Source: Fusarium oxysporum f. sp. lycopersici 4287 (lineage: Eukaryota > Ascomycota > Sordariomycetes > Hypocreales > Nectriaceae). From it: DNA of 64,000 nucleotides. The first letter of the stretch is position 1. Every line of letters starts with the position of its first letter. Below the pieces are notes generated by a model. The model did no database searches. It was not told where the DNA came from and saw only the letters and a list, made by a program, of their open reading frames with translations. The stretch is from assembly GCF_000149955.1 (NCBI RefSeq), contig NC_030988.1, positions 3,068,040-3,132,039 of the forward strand. The letters are read 5' to 3'. Below are positions 55,085-64,000 of this stretch, in pieces. The translations under genes and the position numbers were made by a program.

Positions 55085-55568
55085 GGCGTAAGAGTAAGCT
55101 TGTAACTAACACAGTACCGCTATCAGCAGGCAACTTCACCGAGACTCCTTTGCAGAGTCCTGGTCGCCAGTCCGGCTGCGTTTGGCCGCCAACCCCAAGG
55201 CAGGTGGGGGTTGGGGTTCGATCTGATGTAAGCTGATTCGTCCAAAACGCTGGGCGCTCAGGCCATTCACCGCTAACCGCAGGTGACGGCAAACCACCAG
55301 CCAAAAAGGGCGGCGCCCCCAGCCGAGAGCTAACCTAACCCCAGGCTTAACCCCAAGGTCAGCGTAACCCCAGATCAGGGGTGAGAGTTGAAATAACCAG
55401 GATCAACATCACCGCTAGCAACGACAAAAAGCAAAACAGGTTAGAATTAGAGTTTATACCATGCCATCAATAACAATTCATTTATTCATTTATTTTATTT
55501 ATTCTCTCTAGCTATCAAGTTATTAACCCAATGTGCCTCTGTCTATTAGTCAACCAATCGATCAATCC
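55085..55568. other. Noncoding stretch with C/A-rich repeats
   Basis: Contains CCAACCCCAAGG, GTGGGGGTTGGGGTT and several TAACCCCA repeats (55196-55375), then an AT-rich ATTTATTCATTTATTTTATT tract near 55480. No gene recognised and no regular telomere repeat. Confidence 0.5.
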
Positions 55569-55972
55569 ATGCCGCCAGTCCCCAGTCCCAACAGCAAGTA
55601 TGATTATCATAGTGATGATACCGAGGCAGGGGGAGGTCAGGTCATCCAACTGTGCAAAGAGCTCGACATCCTCATCTGCCTCCTCTGCCCAGTGGCTATC
55701 AAGCCCCGTGTAGATCAGGTCGAGAATCACTACCGCCACCGTCACAAGACAGCCGGGCGGCAACTGCAGGAGGTCATCGCATTCGCCGCCTCTTTCTCCC
55801 CGTCATCAGGCTCGCAGCCACTGGCGCTCCGAGACCCAACCGACAAGGACATAGAGCTGCCGGCCGATGGGGGACCACCGATCCCAGGGCTGGAGATATA
55901 CGCAGGTTTCAGCTGCAAGAGCTGCCGGCACCTAGTGCTACAGTCCAAAATCAACTCTACTAGAGTTGATTT
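55569..55972 (+). pseudogene. OrsD/DUF3505-like N-terminus, cut at a palindrome
   Basis: From the ATG at 55569 (MPPVPSPNSKYDYHSDD) the frame shows a first finger ICLLCPVAIKPRVDQVENHY-RHRH near residues 36-60 and the start of a second, FSCKSCRHLV near 118. These two Cys pairs in this order are the OrsD/DUF3505 pattern. The second finger lacks its His half because the coding homology ends at 55948, where a long palindrome starts; the next stop is only a few codons on. It therefore looks like a gene broken by an inserted or recombined element end. Confidence 0.65.
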
Positions 55973-56119
55973 AATTGACCCGCTTTAACCCTAGTAGGGT
56001 TGATTTATTGCCAGGGTGTAGAGTTGATTTAATGTTGTACTATATACGGGAATAGTAGCGCTGATCAGAACAGGGGCCTGTCAGGGGTTTGCCACAGAAC
56101 GCGACACGTCCTGTCGCGT
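55948..56119. repeat. Palindrome cluster between two OrsD-like fragments
   Basis: A 25-bp palindrome with 12-bp arms AAATCAACTCTA and single-base centre C (55960) is followed by AACCCTA-G-TAGGGTT (55987-56001, centre 55994) and a third half-site TAGAGTTGATTTA near 56022. The segment TAG(A/G)GTTGATTTA is thus present three times. Further on are ACAGG-GG-CCTGT (56070-56081) and a hairpin ACGCGACA-CGTCC-TGTCGCGT (56099-56119). I find no GGYCCGTGC box here. Confidence 0.7.
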
Positions 56120-56234
56120 AAAGTGCTGTAGGGAGTAACATCATCATACTTCTAGATAGTCTCGTTGGTAATTAAAGAAACATCATCATTCAAATCTTAC
56201 TACTAGTCACCGAGTCACTATCACAGCTTCAAAC

Positions 56235-56663
56235 TTGCAATCTGAACCATGCAGTGCAATTTATCCCTACGTTCTTCTCTCTACATACCGTCTTCTCGTG
56301 TGTCAGGTTTGTGGGTTCGCCTCTATAGTCGATGAGGTTGCTACGCATCTGAGAACACGACATCGCGATATACAGCCAGAGCGTCGGCAGGAGCTGGTAG
56401 AGAAGATAAAACAGATCCCGAACATTCTCCACAGTCGGGAAGACCTACGTCACTATTTACAGTACCCAACGGATATAATTCAACCTATCCCGTATCTTGC
56501 GCCGCCAAAACTAGATGGTTTAAAACGTCGTGCTTGCGCCCATATTGTTCGTCACATCCAAAAGATACAAAAGCATTGCACTGAAAAGCATCAGTGGATA
56601 AACCCACGAGGCAGAGGAAGGCCAGCACATGATTGCTCCGCATCCGCTTACGAGCGGCTCTGA
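56235..56663 (+). pseudogene. OrsD/DUF3505-like fragment, second copy in this cluster
   Basis: Open frame with the finger CQVCGFASIVDEVATHLRTRH near residues 23-43 and, further on, IQKIQKHCTEKHQWINPRGR, the His half of the second finger with its usual sequel. The expected CxxC before it has become RRACAHIV, and no ATG is in frame near the start (the only nearby ATG, 56249, is in another frame). It is a decayed copy. The DNA after 56665 is unrelated. Confidence 0.65.
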
Positions 56664-56954
56664 GGGCAGGGCCGTTATCTCAAAGGGCCGGGTTGGAACG
56701 ACCATGGCCTCGAAGTTGTAGCCACGACCAAGAATAGGATCATGTATTGGCCGGCAAGTGTTATCAGCGGGCTGCTCGCGGCGGCTATCATCGACATGGA
56801 TGGAGCTATTATCATCATATGCGTTGGCTGCTTGGCTGATGAGCTGTTGGGAATCCATGAGAACTCATAAAAAGAGATATATAATGAAATGGGCGGGGTT
56901 GATTTTGGTGGTTCTCAAAGTCACTCCATGTACCTCGGTTTCGGCGGGGGTTAT

Positions 56955-57660
56955 GTGGGGCCAGGTACGAAGGTGGAGGCTAACGACAGTCAAAGGGATA
57001 TGCGACTATTCTGATTCTCATAAGAACAAGGAGTGGCAAGGCTTCGCGGCCATGATGGCGGCAGCGTATACGAAAGATCTTCTGCGTCAAATCCCGCCTA
57101 GTAAGGTCGAGGCCGAGAGGAGAGTTGGTGAGGTTCTGAGTTCCAGTTAGTGTCACTATTCCTCTCCGTCGACCCCCTTCTAACTGTAGATAGTCGGAAA
57201 GACATTAAATGATGTGCAGGAAACGTCGAATACAACCAAAGTCATAGGATAAGACAGTCAGATCGAACCAGCATGTGGCCGCGATCAAGAACTGGCTCTC
57301 TCCTCCTGACTCCTCGACCAATGCCAATTATGCAAGACAACTCAGATACGAAGGAATTTGGGAGTGGTTCCTTCGTGGTGCTGCCTTCAGAGAGTAGGAA
57401 ACTTAATCACGTCGGCATCTATGGTTTTACGGGCTGCCGGGATGTGGCAAGACAGTTCTGAGCACTACAATTCCCGACCATCTTACGAATTTAGACGACG
57501 ATATAACCCTTGATTTCTTTTTCGACTTTAGCGATACAATGAAGCAGACAGTAGACGGAATGTTGTGCTCACTTGTTTTCCGCCTCTACAAGCTCGGAAT
57601 CGATTCTTCGAGAGAACTTGATAGCCTATTCCAATCCCATCACTACAGTGATTGCTGAGC
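56955..57660 (+). pseudogene. Decayed PNP-NACHT type NLR
   Basis: The segment VKGICDYSDSHKNKEWQGFA-AMMAAAYTKDLLRQIPPSK (about 56990-57125) is the typical end of the purine-nucleoside-phosphorylase domain found at the N-terminus of many fungal NLRs. After a possible short intron (GTTAGT at 57148, CTAACTGTAG ending 57191), pieces in shifted frames read DVQETSNTTKVIG, KNWLSPPDSSTNANYARQLR and then HLWFYGLPGCGKTVLSTTI with an intact-looking Walker A at 57431. In-frame stops lie at 57395 (TAG in place of Trp) and 57404. Homology ends near 57655, where a palindrome/box repeat begins. Upstream, most of the PNP domain is missing. Confidence 0.75.
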
Positions 57661-57661
57661 A

Positions 57662-57756
57662 CATTGCGACGCAATGCACATATCCTGGTCCGTGCACGCT
57701 TGACATCCTTCCAATTTTCCACAAAATGCGTCGTAATACATCATTTTCATCCGTGC
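57662..57756 (+). repeat. Tandem pair of palindrome plus GGTCCGTGC units, plus strand
   Basis: CATTGCG-A-CGCAATG (centre 57669) is followed by GGTCCGTGC at 57687. A second unit AATGCG-T-CGTAAT (centre 57731, imperfect) is followed by CATCCGTGC at 57748. Both boxes continue CACGC. It aligns over its length with 14382-14476 on the minus strand, and it starts where the NLR pseudogene is broken. Confidence 0.72.
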
Positions 57757-58228
57757 ACGCTCCAGGGGTTCGTGGGACCATTGAAGGTCTTGGCATCACC
57801 ATCAGCGTGCTTGTTCTCGCTTGGGGTTCGTGGTCTTATCTTCGAGGTGATCCGACACTTCTTTCGCGCAGGCGGGGACTCAATGTCATCAACAGAATCG
57901 GCCTGGCAGCCAGCGATTTTCTTGCCTGTAAGTCTTGCGTCGAGTCTTGGCATGAACATTTGTGCCGCTGATCTGGGGCTTCTTTGATATAACTACTTTG
58001 GACTCGCCATTGTTGCCATGTTCCTCGCGGCACTGCTTTGTCTCTGCTTATGGATCTGGGATGAGGCACGGGGGCGGGGACTGAGGGCTCTCAGTGTTGT
58101 AGGGGCTATTATCTGCCTCACTTGGCGAAGAATCTGGTCAAAACCAAAGAACAGGGAAGCCTTTCTAACCTGCATAGAGCGCATGACTCAATACTTATAG
58201 AGTAGTATAATCAATACAGAAGACATAT
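57757..58228. other. Region without a confident gene
   Basis: Two open frames (one ending at 57971 with GTIEGLGITISVLVLAWGSW, one at 58018-58200 with FLAALLCLCLWIW) contain single hydrophobic segments but no domain I recognise and no obvious joining intron. They may be remnants of a membrane-protein gene. Confidence 0.35.
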
Positions 58229-60301
58229 CTACGAGACTTTATCCTTTTCAACAAGCTGCACGCGACTCTGAACATGCTCAACCCGAACCAATGTTTTGCT
58301 CAGACCACGATCTTTGAGCCACGACTTAACCGTCTTATCGTCAACCGTATCTGCATCCCTAATCCAACTTTCTGTGGTGGGCCCAAGGAGCTGCGAGATG
58401 GAGGCCCACGCGTTTTGAATCCGGCTAAGGTTTCCGGCGCGGCGAAATATCAAGATCGCCAGCAGGACTAGGAGAAGATGCAACATTACTACGCTGACCA
58501 CGATAATAAAGGCAGTCCAGCCCAGTGGTCGAGTCACTTGGACCAAAGATACTCGTGATGATGGCGCGGCTGTATCAAACATGATGATCCGCTCGTAGTA
58601 GCAAATTGCGCATAAGGTCGTAAAGTAGGCTTGCAGCGCAAGCGCAGGATTTGCTGTGGATCTTGCCATATGAGTGAAAATTGAGTATTGAGCTTCATTC
58701 ACCAGGCCCCGGTACCAAGGGTTGGGGCTGATGACCCAAATAGCGGCAGTGGTCGAAAAAAAGCCCGACCAAACCTCATCAAAGTCATCGCCTTCAGCCA
58801 ATAGTATCGGTTGCTCACGCCATTGCCATGAACGAGATGCGAGATCGAAGATGCCACGTCTCGCGGTTGAGTCTCTTGATGTCCCAGCGCCGAATTGCCG
58901 CAGAACATCCTTGGTATTGTAAGTAGCTGTTGAGGTGTTCCAGAGTACGGTAGGCTCTGGAGGAAATGATGCAGGTCTTGTCGCGTTGATCTCCAATTGT
59001 TGTGCCTTGAATGCAGTCATGCAAAGTGTGAATTGTAGGCTCAGAGACTCTGAAGTATCGTTTGCTTTGAGTGTAATAGATTCCCATACGTCGGAGCCAT
59101 CCAAATTAGTCACGTAATTAGTCAATGTTGCATTGATGAGAAGGTAAGATGGACCCGGTACCACCTGAAACCCTTTCGAATCCATAACCGAATAAATTCC
59201 TATGAAAGTGATCAATACTACTTGTCTTAATCTCGTTGGCCTCTTTTCGGGCCGTTGCGTACCTAAAATCTGTTCGAGTTCACACAGAGCGAGCGGCCAT
59301 CCATACGTCTCTGGGTCTGCATCTGTAGTAAATCCGCAATCAAAAGACAGCGAGTTATTTTTGCTTCCGTCATCGTCTGGTAGCCGAAGAAAGCCCAACG
59401 GCTTCTGCTCGACGTCTGCTAGGCCGGTTATGCGGAAAGCATAGTAGCCGGGGTTATCATTGTCGGTGGAGAACACAATGTTTGTAAGCCTTGGACGCAC
59501 ACAAACGACCCTCGTGTCCACGACAGTGCCGAATCCATGATACTCTATTAATCGGCTGCGCTCATCGTCCTTGAATGGAAGGAAGGCTCGCACGACGGTT
59601 CCAGTGTCTATTATGCCGGGTGCACTGCTAGGAGCGAATTCTCCGTGCTGAGCAGTTGTGTCCGAGATTGTTGCATTGGAAATCCATTCAGCGAAGGCAG
59701 GATATCTCGCAGGTGTCGTATCAAAGAACGAATGAACCCCTCCCTGGGGACCATACGCAGGCCCATACGTATCTGTGCCATAGTATGTCTGCGGGACAGA
59801 GGTCGCAACAGGGAGAGAAGCTATACCGACTTGCGACAGTAAAACTGTCGATGTGAATTGCAAGGATAATGTCGTGAAGGTAAGCAGCGTAGCCAGCAAG
59901 CCTATCGAGATAGACCTATGGTGCCACTCTGCTCCCATCTTGCCCAGGAGCGACCAAGGGCCTGTATTGTCAAACCTGATGATAGATACAGCAGCTGCGG
60001 CAGGCAGCGGGACCGCGCCCCTCTGGAGCAAGATTGCTGCAAGCATAGACGTGCATGTTGCCGCTTGGGCAGCTGTAGCCCATCTTAGAACAAGGGACGT
60101 AATGGTGATAGACCGCGTCGTCCACCCAGCAAGGACAATGCTCCGCCAGACAGCATTATTTGTGTTGGCCCCCCATAAGAATGCAAGAAAAGTCAAACAC
60201 CCCAAACAGACCACGAACGAGGACATTAGCACAGCGATTGAGACTTTACCGAGACGCGATATAAGCCCCGAGCGGCCGTCATGAGGAAGATTGTCGTCCA
60301 T
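58229..60301 (-). CDS. Multi-pass membrane protein of unknown function, 690 aa
   Basis: Single exon from the ATG at 60301 (MDDNLPHDGRSGLISRLGKV). Hydrophobic segments lie near residues 20-45 (VSIAVLMSSFVVCLGCLTFL), 55-95, 130-155 (SISIGLLATLLTFTTLSLQF) and 600-625 (AFIIVVSVVMLHLLLVLLAI). A long domain of about 440 residues sits between the third and the last, with several N-glycosylation sequons (NAT, NNS, NDT, NTS), so that part is probably outside the cell or in the secretory lumen. A short charged tail follows. This layout is common among uncharacterised proteins of filamentous ascomycetes; I know no function. No defects are seen. It is the only gene in the right third of the window that looks like ordinary host coding sequence. 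Confidence 0.8.
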   Translation of the reverse strand: MDDNLPHDGRSGLISRLGKVSIAVLMSSFVVCLGCLTFLAFLWGANTNNAVWRSIVLAGWTTRSITITSLVLRWATAAQAATCTSMLAAILLQRGAVPLPAAAAVSIIRFDNTGPWSLLGKMGAEWHHRSISIGLLATLLTFTTLSLQFTSTVLLSQVGIASLPVATSVPQTYYGTDTYGPAYGPQGGVHSFFDTTPARYPAFAEWISNATISDTTAQHGEFAPSSAPGIIDTGTVVRAFLPFKDDERSRLIEYHGFGTVVDTRVVCVRPRLTNIVFSTDNDNPGYYAFRITGLADVEQKPLGFLRLPDDDGSKNNSLSFDCGFTTDADPETYGWPLALCELEQILGTQRPEKRPTRLRQVVLITFIGIYSVMDSKGFQVVPGPSYLLINATLTNYVTNLDGSDVWESITLKANDTSESLSLQFTLCMTAFKAQQLEINATRPASFPPEPTVLWNTSTATYNTKDVLRQFGAGTSRDSTARRGIFDLASRSWQWREQPILLAEGDDFDEVWSGFFSTTAAIWVISPNPWYRGLVNEAQYSIFTHMARSTANPALALQAYFTTLCAICYYERIIMFDTAAPSSRVSLVQVTRPLGWTAFIIVVSVVMLHLLLVLLAILIFRRAGNLSRIQNAWASISQLLGPTTESWIRDADTVDDKTVKSWLKDRGLSKTLVRVEHVQSRVQLVEKDKVS

Positions 60302-62034
60302 GTGAGAGAAGTTGTGCTCGATAGGCTCTCTTTACTAGAGGGTTAATATTTGGTTTATATTTCAAACCGCTTGGTAGGTTACATGAACTTGTTTTATAAA
60401 GTATGTCGCTTCAGCGAGACAAGGTGTATGAGTAAATAAATTTGAGGGTACATACATAACGATTCTATTTATTTGCTCACTCGTTTACTATAGGCGTCAC
60501 GATTAGGGTGTGGTTTATTGTGGCGGCAGTTAGACGTAGTCTATTGAGTTCTAGCCTAAGCCACAAGCACCAGTCGAGAATCCAGTTCAGGTTAGACCTA
60601 GAATGAGACCGAATAACTCCACCTGAGTTTAATTCTGGCTCAGCACCCCCAGCCTCAGATTCGATCAGATGCACCAGACACGACCCATTTTATGGGGTCT
60701 CCGACCCAAGCCGAGACGTATGGCGTGAACACGGGCTCTCCTATCGGGCCACAGTTCGATGCGGTGCCGGTTCAATCACGCGGTTCAGCCCCTCAACCGG
60801 CACCTTCAACGTCGCCCCTTCAAGAGGCAGCTGGTCTAGGGGCGGTATGGTGTTATGAGCTTGACGGGTGGAGGACGGATCACTATATTGGGTTGATACA
60901 TAAGATCGGATAGGGCCTTAGTAATTCGATATGACAAACAATGTATATTATAACATCCCGAGTAAAGGTTTATATAATAACCAATAAATTGAGGAAGATC
61001 TGGTAGTAATTCTTCCTTATACTGGACCACGTATTTCTCAGTTATCCACAGCGTTAACCCCCCAGGGGGTCGCCCCGTGAACTATCAGATCATAATGATG
61101 TGATAGAAACTGTCTTGTTTGTATTATTCCTTCTGTAACCCAGAAGTGGCCCATCGTACCTTAATGGCCGCTTTCTCCACACCGTAAATTCATCAATTTC
61201 ATAATCAATTTTTATTCTTAATTTCACCCTTATAATTTAATATTAGCTGAAACTTATCATTCAGATCCGTGAAGCATATTTTTGCAGCTTTAACATTATC
61301 TATATATTTCTTTCTAACATTCCTAACCCGCTTAAGTATATGCCTAATTGGTATGATATTGGTAAGTCGCTTGTTATTACTAAATTAGGAAACCAATAGC
61401 TCAGCCGTTTTCAATAGTCTTAGCATTAGTATGTAATAGGTATAAGGCCTAGAGCGTCCTAACGCCTTAGCGTCCGACCCGCAAAGACGCTGTAAGAGGG
61501 TAAGATCGGCAACGTCCCGTCAATCTTAGCCAAAAGAAGGAACTAAAACAAGTTAATAGGTATCACTAACACTAAATTAAGTAGTCCCTAGTCGTAGAAT
61601 ACTATACCCTATTTGATAGTTTAAGTTATGCTCATTGGGTGTTAGGCAGTAGAAGATAAGCTGAAGGCTAGTTTATAAGTAGTCTAACTATTACTACACT
61701 TCTTTGAAGTTACTAAATCTATGCCTAGACTACCGGACCTAAACGTCCGGATGAGTTCCCATCCAGTACTAATCACAAGTTATTAGAAGCTAGTTAGCCA
61801 TATTCACCGTCGTGATAAGGAACAAGTAATAAAGAGACTAATGTCACTGTTTATTTTAGTTTTTCCTTAGTATCTCGAATATTTTACTATCTTTCTTTTA
61901 CTCGTCAGTACAGTGGGATACAGAAAGTATTCACAGGTGTGCAGATGGACCCTCGCCCCACTAAGGCTAAGTTTAAACGAGATTTTATCGAGGCTGTAGT
62001 AAGACGGTAACGACTACTCAAGTATGCACGGCAG
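60302..62034. other. Long noncoding, mostly AT-rich region
   Basis: No gene recognised. From about 61180 to 61900 the DNA is rich in TTAG/CTAA words and has no open frame of useful length, as expected for an old, mutated transposon, but I cannot name it. A hairpin GGACCTAAACGTCC lies near 61735. Confidence 0.5.
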
Positions 62035-62180
62035 GAACGGGGCCCGTTCTGAGTTCTAACCCAATCACATGCACTAGAATCGACAAGGTTCGCGCCACCC
62101 CAGAACGGGGCCCGTTCTGATTTTTAACTCTCAACAGCAAACACAGAACGGGGCCCGTTCTGGCTTCAAAGGGTCCGTGC
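62035..62180 (+). promoter_or_regulatory. Triad of GAACGGG-G-CCCGTTC palindromes plus GGTCCGTGC box
   Basis: Palindromes centred at 62042 (GAACGGG arms), 62110 and 62153 (both CAGAACGGG-G-CCCGTTCTG, 19 bp). The spacing is 68 and 43 bp, identical to the array at 10415. GGTCCGTGC starts at 62172, 19 nt after the last centre. The ATG of the DUF3505 paralogue is at 62307. The DNA between the palindromes is not obviously conserved with the other locus, while the palindromes and spacing are. Confidence 0.82.
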
Positions 62181-62306
62181 TACCCATGCCCAATCCATTG
62201 AATCTAGTGTCCCGCTTCTCCCCTTTTACATTTCCCACCTGGCCCGTAATAACCCCATATAAACAACCCCGTATCAATGACTCTATATGAACAACTAACC
62301 TAGACA

Positions 62307-62552
62307 ATGACCGGAATCCATCAAGAAATCTCACTAAGCCTGGATCAACACTCTTGGCTAGAGAAACTCCATCTTTACTTTAATTTACCAGAGCCGGCCA
62401 TTATCTGCACGCTATGTGGCTACGCGCTTGCGGCTGACAATGACCGCGTCGGGAGGCACCTGGGCGAGAAACATCAAATCTCCAAAGCAGCTCGCCAGAA
62501 ACTGAACACCTTGGTAAACTCGCTCAAGCTCCCTGTTCTGAATAGCAAGTGA
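62307..62552 (+). pseudogene. OrsD/DUF3505-like N-terminus (81 codons)
   Basis: MTGIHQEISLSLDQHSWLEK leads into the first finger CTLCGYALAADNDRVGRHLG-EKH (C-x2-C-x13-H-x4-H), closely similar to the gene at 10670 (both have NDRVGRHLGEKH or DDRVGRHLGEKH and a VNSLKL/VQSLRL end). The frame stops at 62550 right after; the stop lies in a GTGAGT sequence that could be an intron donor, but I found no second exon with the remaining family sequence. It is more likely a truncated copy. It lies behind the same palindrome triad as the other gene. Confidence 0.7.
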
Positions 62553-62869
62553 GTAGGTAGTACGTGTCGCTGATAAATACCAGATACCGTTATTACTTGT
62601 AAACGTTTTGACTTGCTCATTGAGACTATCTTTGATGGCAAACCTGTGACTCAGGCGAAAATGCTAAAGAGGGTGAAAAACACTGGACCGAAAGTATTTC
62701 TTGTTTGATCTGTGACTTTAATGTTTAATAAATATCTAGTCAATAGTCTTCGTCGGCTCAAAATGGTCATCAGCACCTGCATTTGTCAGCGTCACGTTCA
62801 AATCACCCATGAATACATGCTCATCAGCCCTGATAATTATTACAATCATTATGGTGGTTATTCTTCGAT
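62553..62869. other. Intergenic stretch upstream of the secreted-protein gene
   Basis: About 320 bp without a recognised gene; AT-rich, and it may contain the promoter of the gene at 62870. Confidence 0.45.
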
Positions 62870-63427
62870 ATGAAATTCAGCACTGCACGTGCGACTTTGG
62901 TAGTGCTGGCTCCTGTCCTTTCATTAGCCAAGGGTAAAAAGCTCGACTCCGTCAGTTTCCAGGCCGACATTAAGACAGATAAGTCATCATCTGCTACAAA
63001 CCACTATATGTGTACAGCACAGCTCACAATAACCGGTCTCATGCTAAATCTCAAAGTTCTGAATGATATCTCCTTCGATAGCGGCAGCAACAGAGCGCTT
63101 GGCTCCCCCGGCTACAGCGCATCTGTCGACTACACCTACAAGCGCGCCTCTGAAGTGAAGGAAGCCAAAGCCTGGAAACGATACTTCTCTGTAATCTCCG
63201 CCTCCGTCGATTATGTTAGTCTCAAAGTTGAGGATAAGCCCATCCATATTCATGGCCTGACATATTCGCCATCTACAAGTGTAGAGGGTATCACTGCCGA
63301 AATCGCGCTAGGACTTGAAGGCGCTGCAGGTTGCGACGCTTCTTCGTATCGCGGTCTTGATGTCAAGGGCAAGGGGACACTGCCAAGAACTCTTGATTCG
63401 GCACGGCACCCCTGCTATCTGGTTTAA
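62870..63427 (+). CDS. Small secreted-type protein, 185 aa
   Basis: Begins MKFSTARATLVVLAPVLSLAKG, a typical signal peptide with cleavage probably after SLAKG or just before it. The mature part of about 160 residues has alternating polar and aliphatic positions suggesting beta strands (ASVDYTYKRAS, VISASVDYVSLKVE) and only three cysteines. No domain is recognised. Size and secretion signal fit a fungal effector-like or cell-surface protein, which is an inference. The last residues (about TLPRTLDSARHPCYLV) may be read-through into the Helitron remnant that begins within 60 bp, so the native C-terminus is uncertain. Confidence 0.65.
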   Translation: MKFSTARATLVVLAPVLSLAKGKKLDSVSFQADIKTDKSSSATNHYMCTAQLTITGLMLNLKVLNDISFDSGSNRALGSPGYSASVDYTYKRASEVKEAKAWKRYFSVISASVDYVSLKVEDKPIHIHGLTYSPSTSVEGITAEIALGLEGAAGCDASSYRGLDVKGKGTLPRTLDSARHPCYLV

Positions 63428-63484
63428 ACTAAACCTGAACGATATAACGAGCCCGATAGAAGTCGGGCTAAGACAAACGAAACC

Positions 63485-63816
63485 GAAGAATACCTAAAGA
63501 GTCTTGGCCGGGCAAACAAGAGAGCACGACTCGCCTTATCGGATTCTTTCAGCTCGGCCATCTTTTGTCACCGGGAGATGTCCATGTTCTTTCAGTATTA
63601 CGTGATGGTTGGGAAAGATGCGATATTTGGGCGGATTAGTCAGTACTACGGGGCAGTAGAGACAAACAAAAGGAGCGCGCTCCAATTTCACGGCCTCCTC
63701 TGCCTGCAGGGTAACATGTATCTAAGTTCCCTTCTCAATGACGTTCAAGGAGAGAGGCAAGTTGCATAGCGGCAGCGGGTGACCGAATATGTTGATAGTG
63801 TTTTTGCGGAGGTTCG
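63485..63816 (+). pseudogene. Helitron Rep (helitron-like N) fragment
   Basis: Continuous frame EEYLKSLGRANKRARLALSD, then EMSMFFQYYVMVGKDAIFGR, ISQYYGAVETNKRSALQFHG, LLCLQGN, a TAG at 63767-63769, and on to RVTEYVDSVFAE. The YYGxVE(x)RxxLxxHxLL pattern is the Rep/HUH neighbourhood of fungal Helitron proteins; here the second His of the expected LHLHxLL motif has become Gln or is displaced (LQFHGLL). A premature stop and lack of flanking helicase motifs within the window make it a remnant, though the element could continue past the window end. Confidence 0.7.
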
Positions 63817-64000
63817 TTTATGCCACACCTGGATCTGGCATGTTGGTGATCGAGGGCAGATTAGTTGTGTTGGGAAAACAGGACCACTGTCTATTAGGTG
63901 CGACCGGTAAATGGTGTTGTGTACTATAATCTCGCAGTCTCGCATAGCTACCCTTCTTACATTCTCCCTGAACCTTGACCAAATTTATTATCACAACATG

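Noticed and set aside
55196..55375. CRISPR-like or telomere-like repeat in the C/A-rich stretch
   Set aside because: TAACCCCA words are irregular in spacing and there are no spacers of uniform length; eukaryotic context.
60692..60913. 73-codon open frame (MGSPTQAETYG)
   Set aside because: Pro/Ser-rich, no family resemblance and no clear promoter; not supportable as a gene.
61180..61900. Possible ribosomal or retroelement remnant
   Set aside because: AT-rich with many TAG/CTA words, but I could not align it with any rRNA or element from memory, so it is left unnamed.

Overview
The window reads as an accessory, transposon-rich stretch of a filamentous ascomycete genome. Evidence: short GT-AG introns of about 45-95 nt with CTAAY branch sites before the acceptor, STAND/NLR genes of the fungal NACHT type, a HET-domain gene, Fot/pogo, Hop-like MULE, Tad-like LINE, Copia and Helitron-like sequences, and several OrsD/DUF3505-type C2H2 genes. 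A Fusarium-like or other Sordariomycete genome is my best inference; nothing seen fixes the species. I saw no rRNA, tRNA or CRISPR array.

Layout. 1-2049: 3' part of an NLR with near-identical ankyrin repeats. 2260-3206: broken AT-hook (Helitron-type) remnant. 3334-8871: nearly intact Copia element with 150-bp LTRs. 9251-10295: two pogo-type MITEs. 10415-12175: OrsD/DUF3505-like gene behind three palindromes, cut by a repeated element end (12159 onward). 14816-19698: seven-exon NACHT-ankyrin NLR. 20454-22451: a 665-aa orphan protein behind a second, diverged copy of that same element end. 22810-27348: five-exon NACHT-WD40 NLR with 126-bp repeat units. 27421-37708: a transposon nest (pogo inside or beside a LINE, pogo inside pogo, MITE inside MITE, retroposon inside the inner MITE). 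37730-42458: five-exon NLR on the minus strand, divergent from a HET gene (43525-45582). 45757-48799: intact MULE. 50069-53584: four-exon NACHT-ankyrin NLR. 53687-57660: degraded OrsD/TLH-like fragments (with a 488-bp assembly gap) and a decayed PNP-NACHT NLR. 58229-60301: membrane protein. 62035-62552: second palindrome triad plus OrsD/DUF3505 N-terminus. 62870-63427: small secreted-type protein. 63485-63816: Helitron Rep remnant.

Two themes stand out. First, this is an NLR/HET island: four NLR genes (one cut by the window edge), one NLR pseudogene and one HET gene. Their different N-terminal modules (HeLo-like, NACHT_N, DUF7708-like, PNP) point to a role in non-self recognition and regulated cell death. 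Two carry repeat arrays that look homogenised. Second, a repeated sequence architecture that the gene content does not explain: a locus-specific palindrome, usually with a single-base centre, followed 17-19 nt downstream of its centre by a conserved box GGYCCGTGC. It occurs at about ten places on both strands, often where a gene is broken. Two copies upstream of paralogous DUF3505 genes, more than 50 kb apart, keep exactly the same 68-bp and 43-bp spacing between three palindromes. I read these as termini or protein-binding arrays of a mobile-element group that I cannot name.
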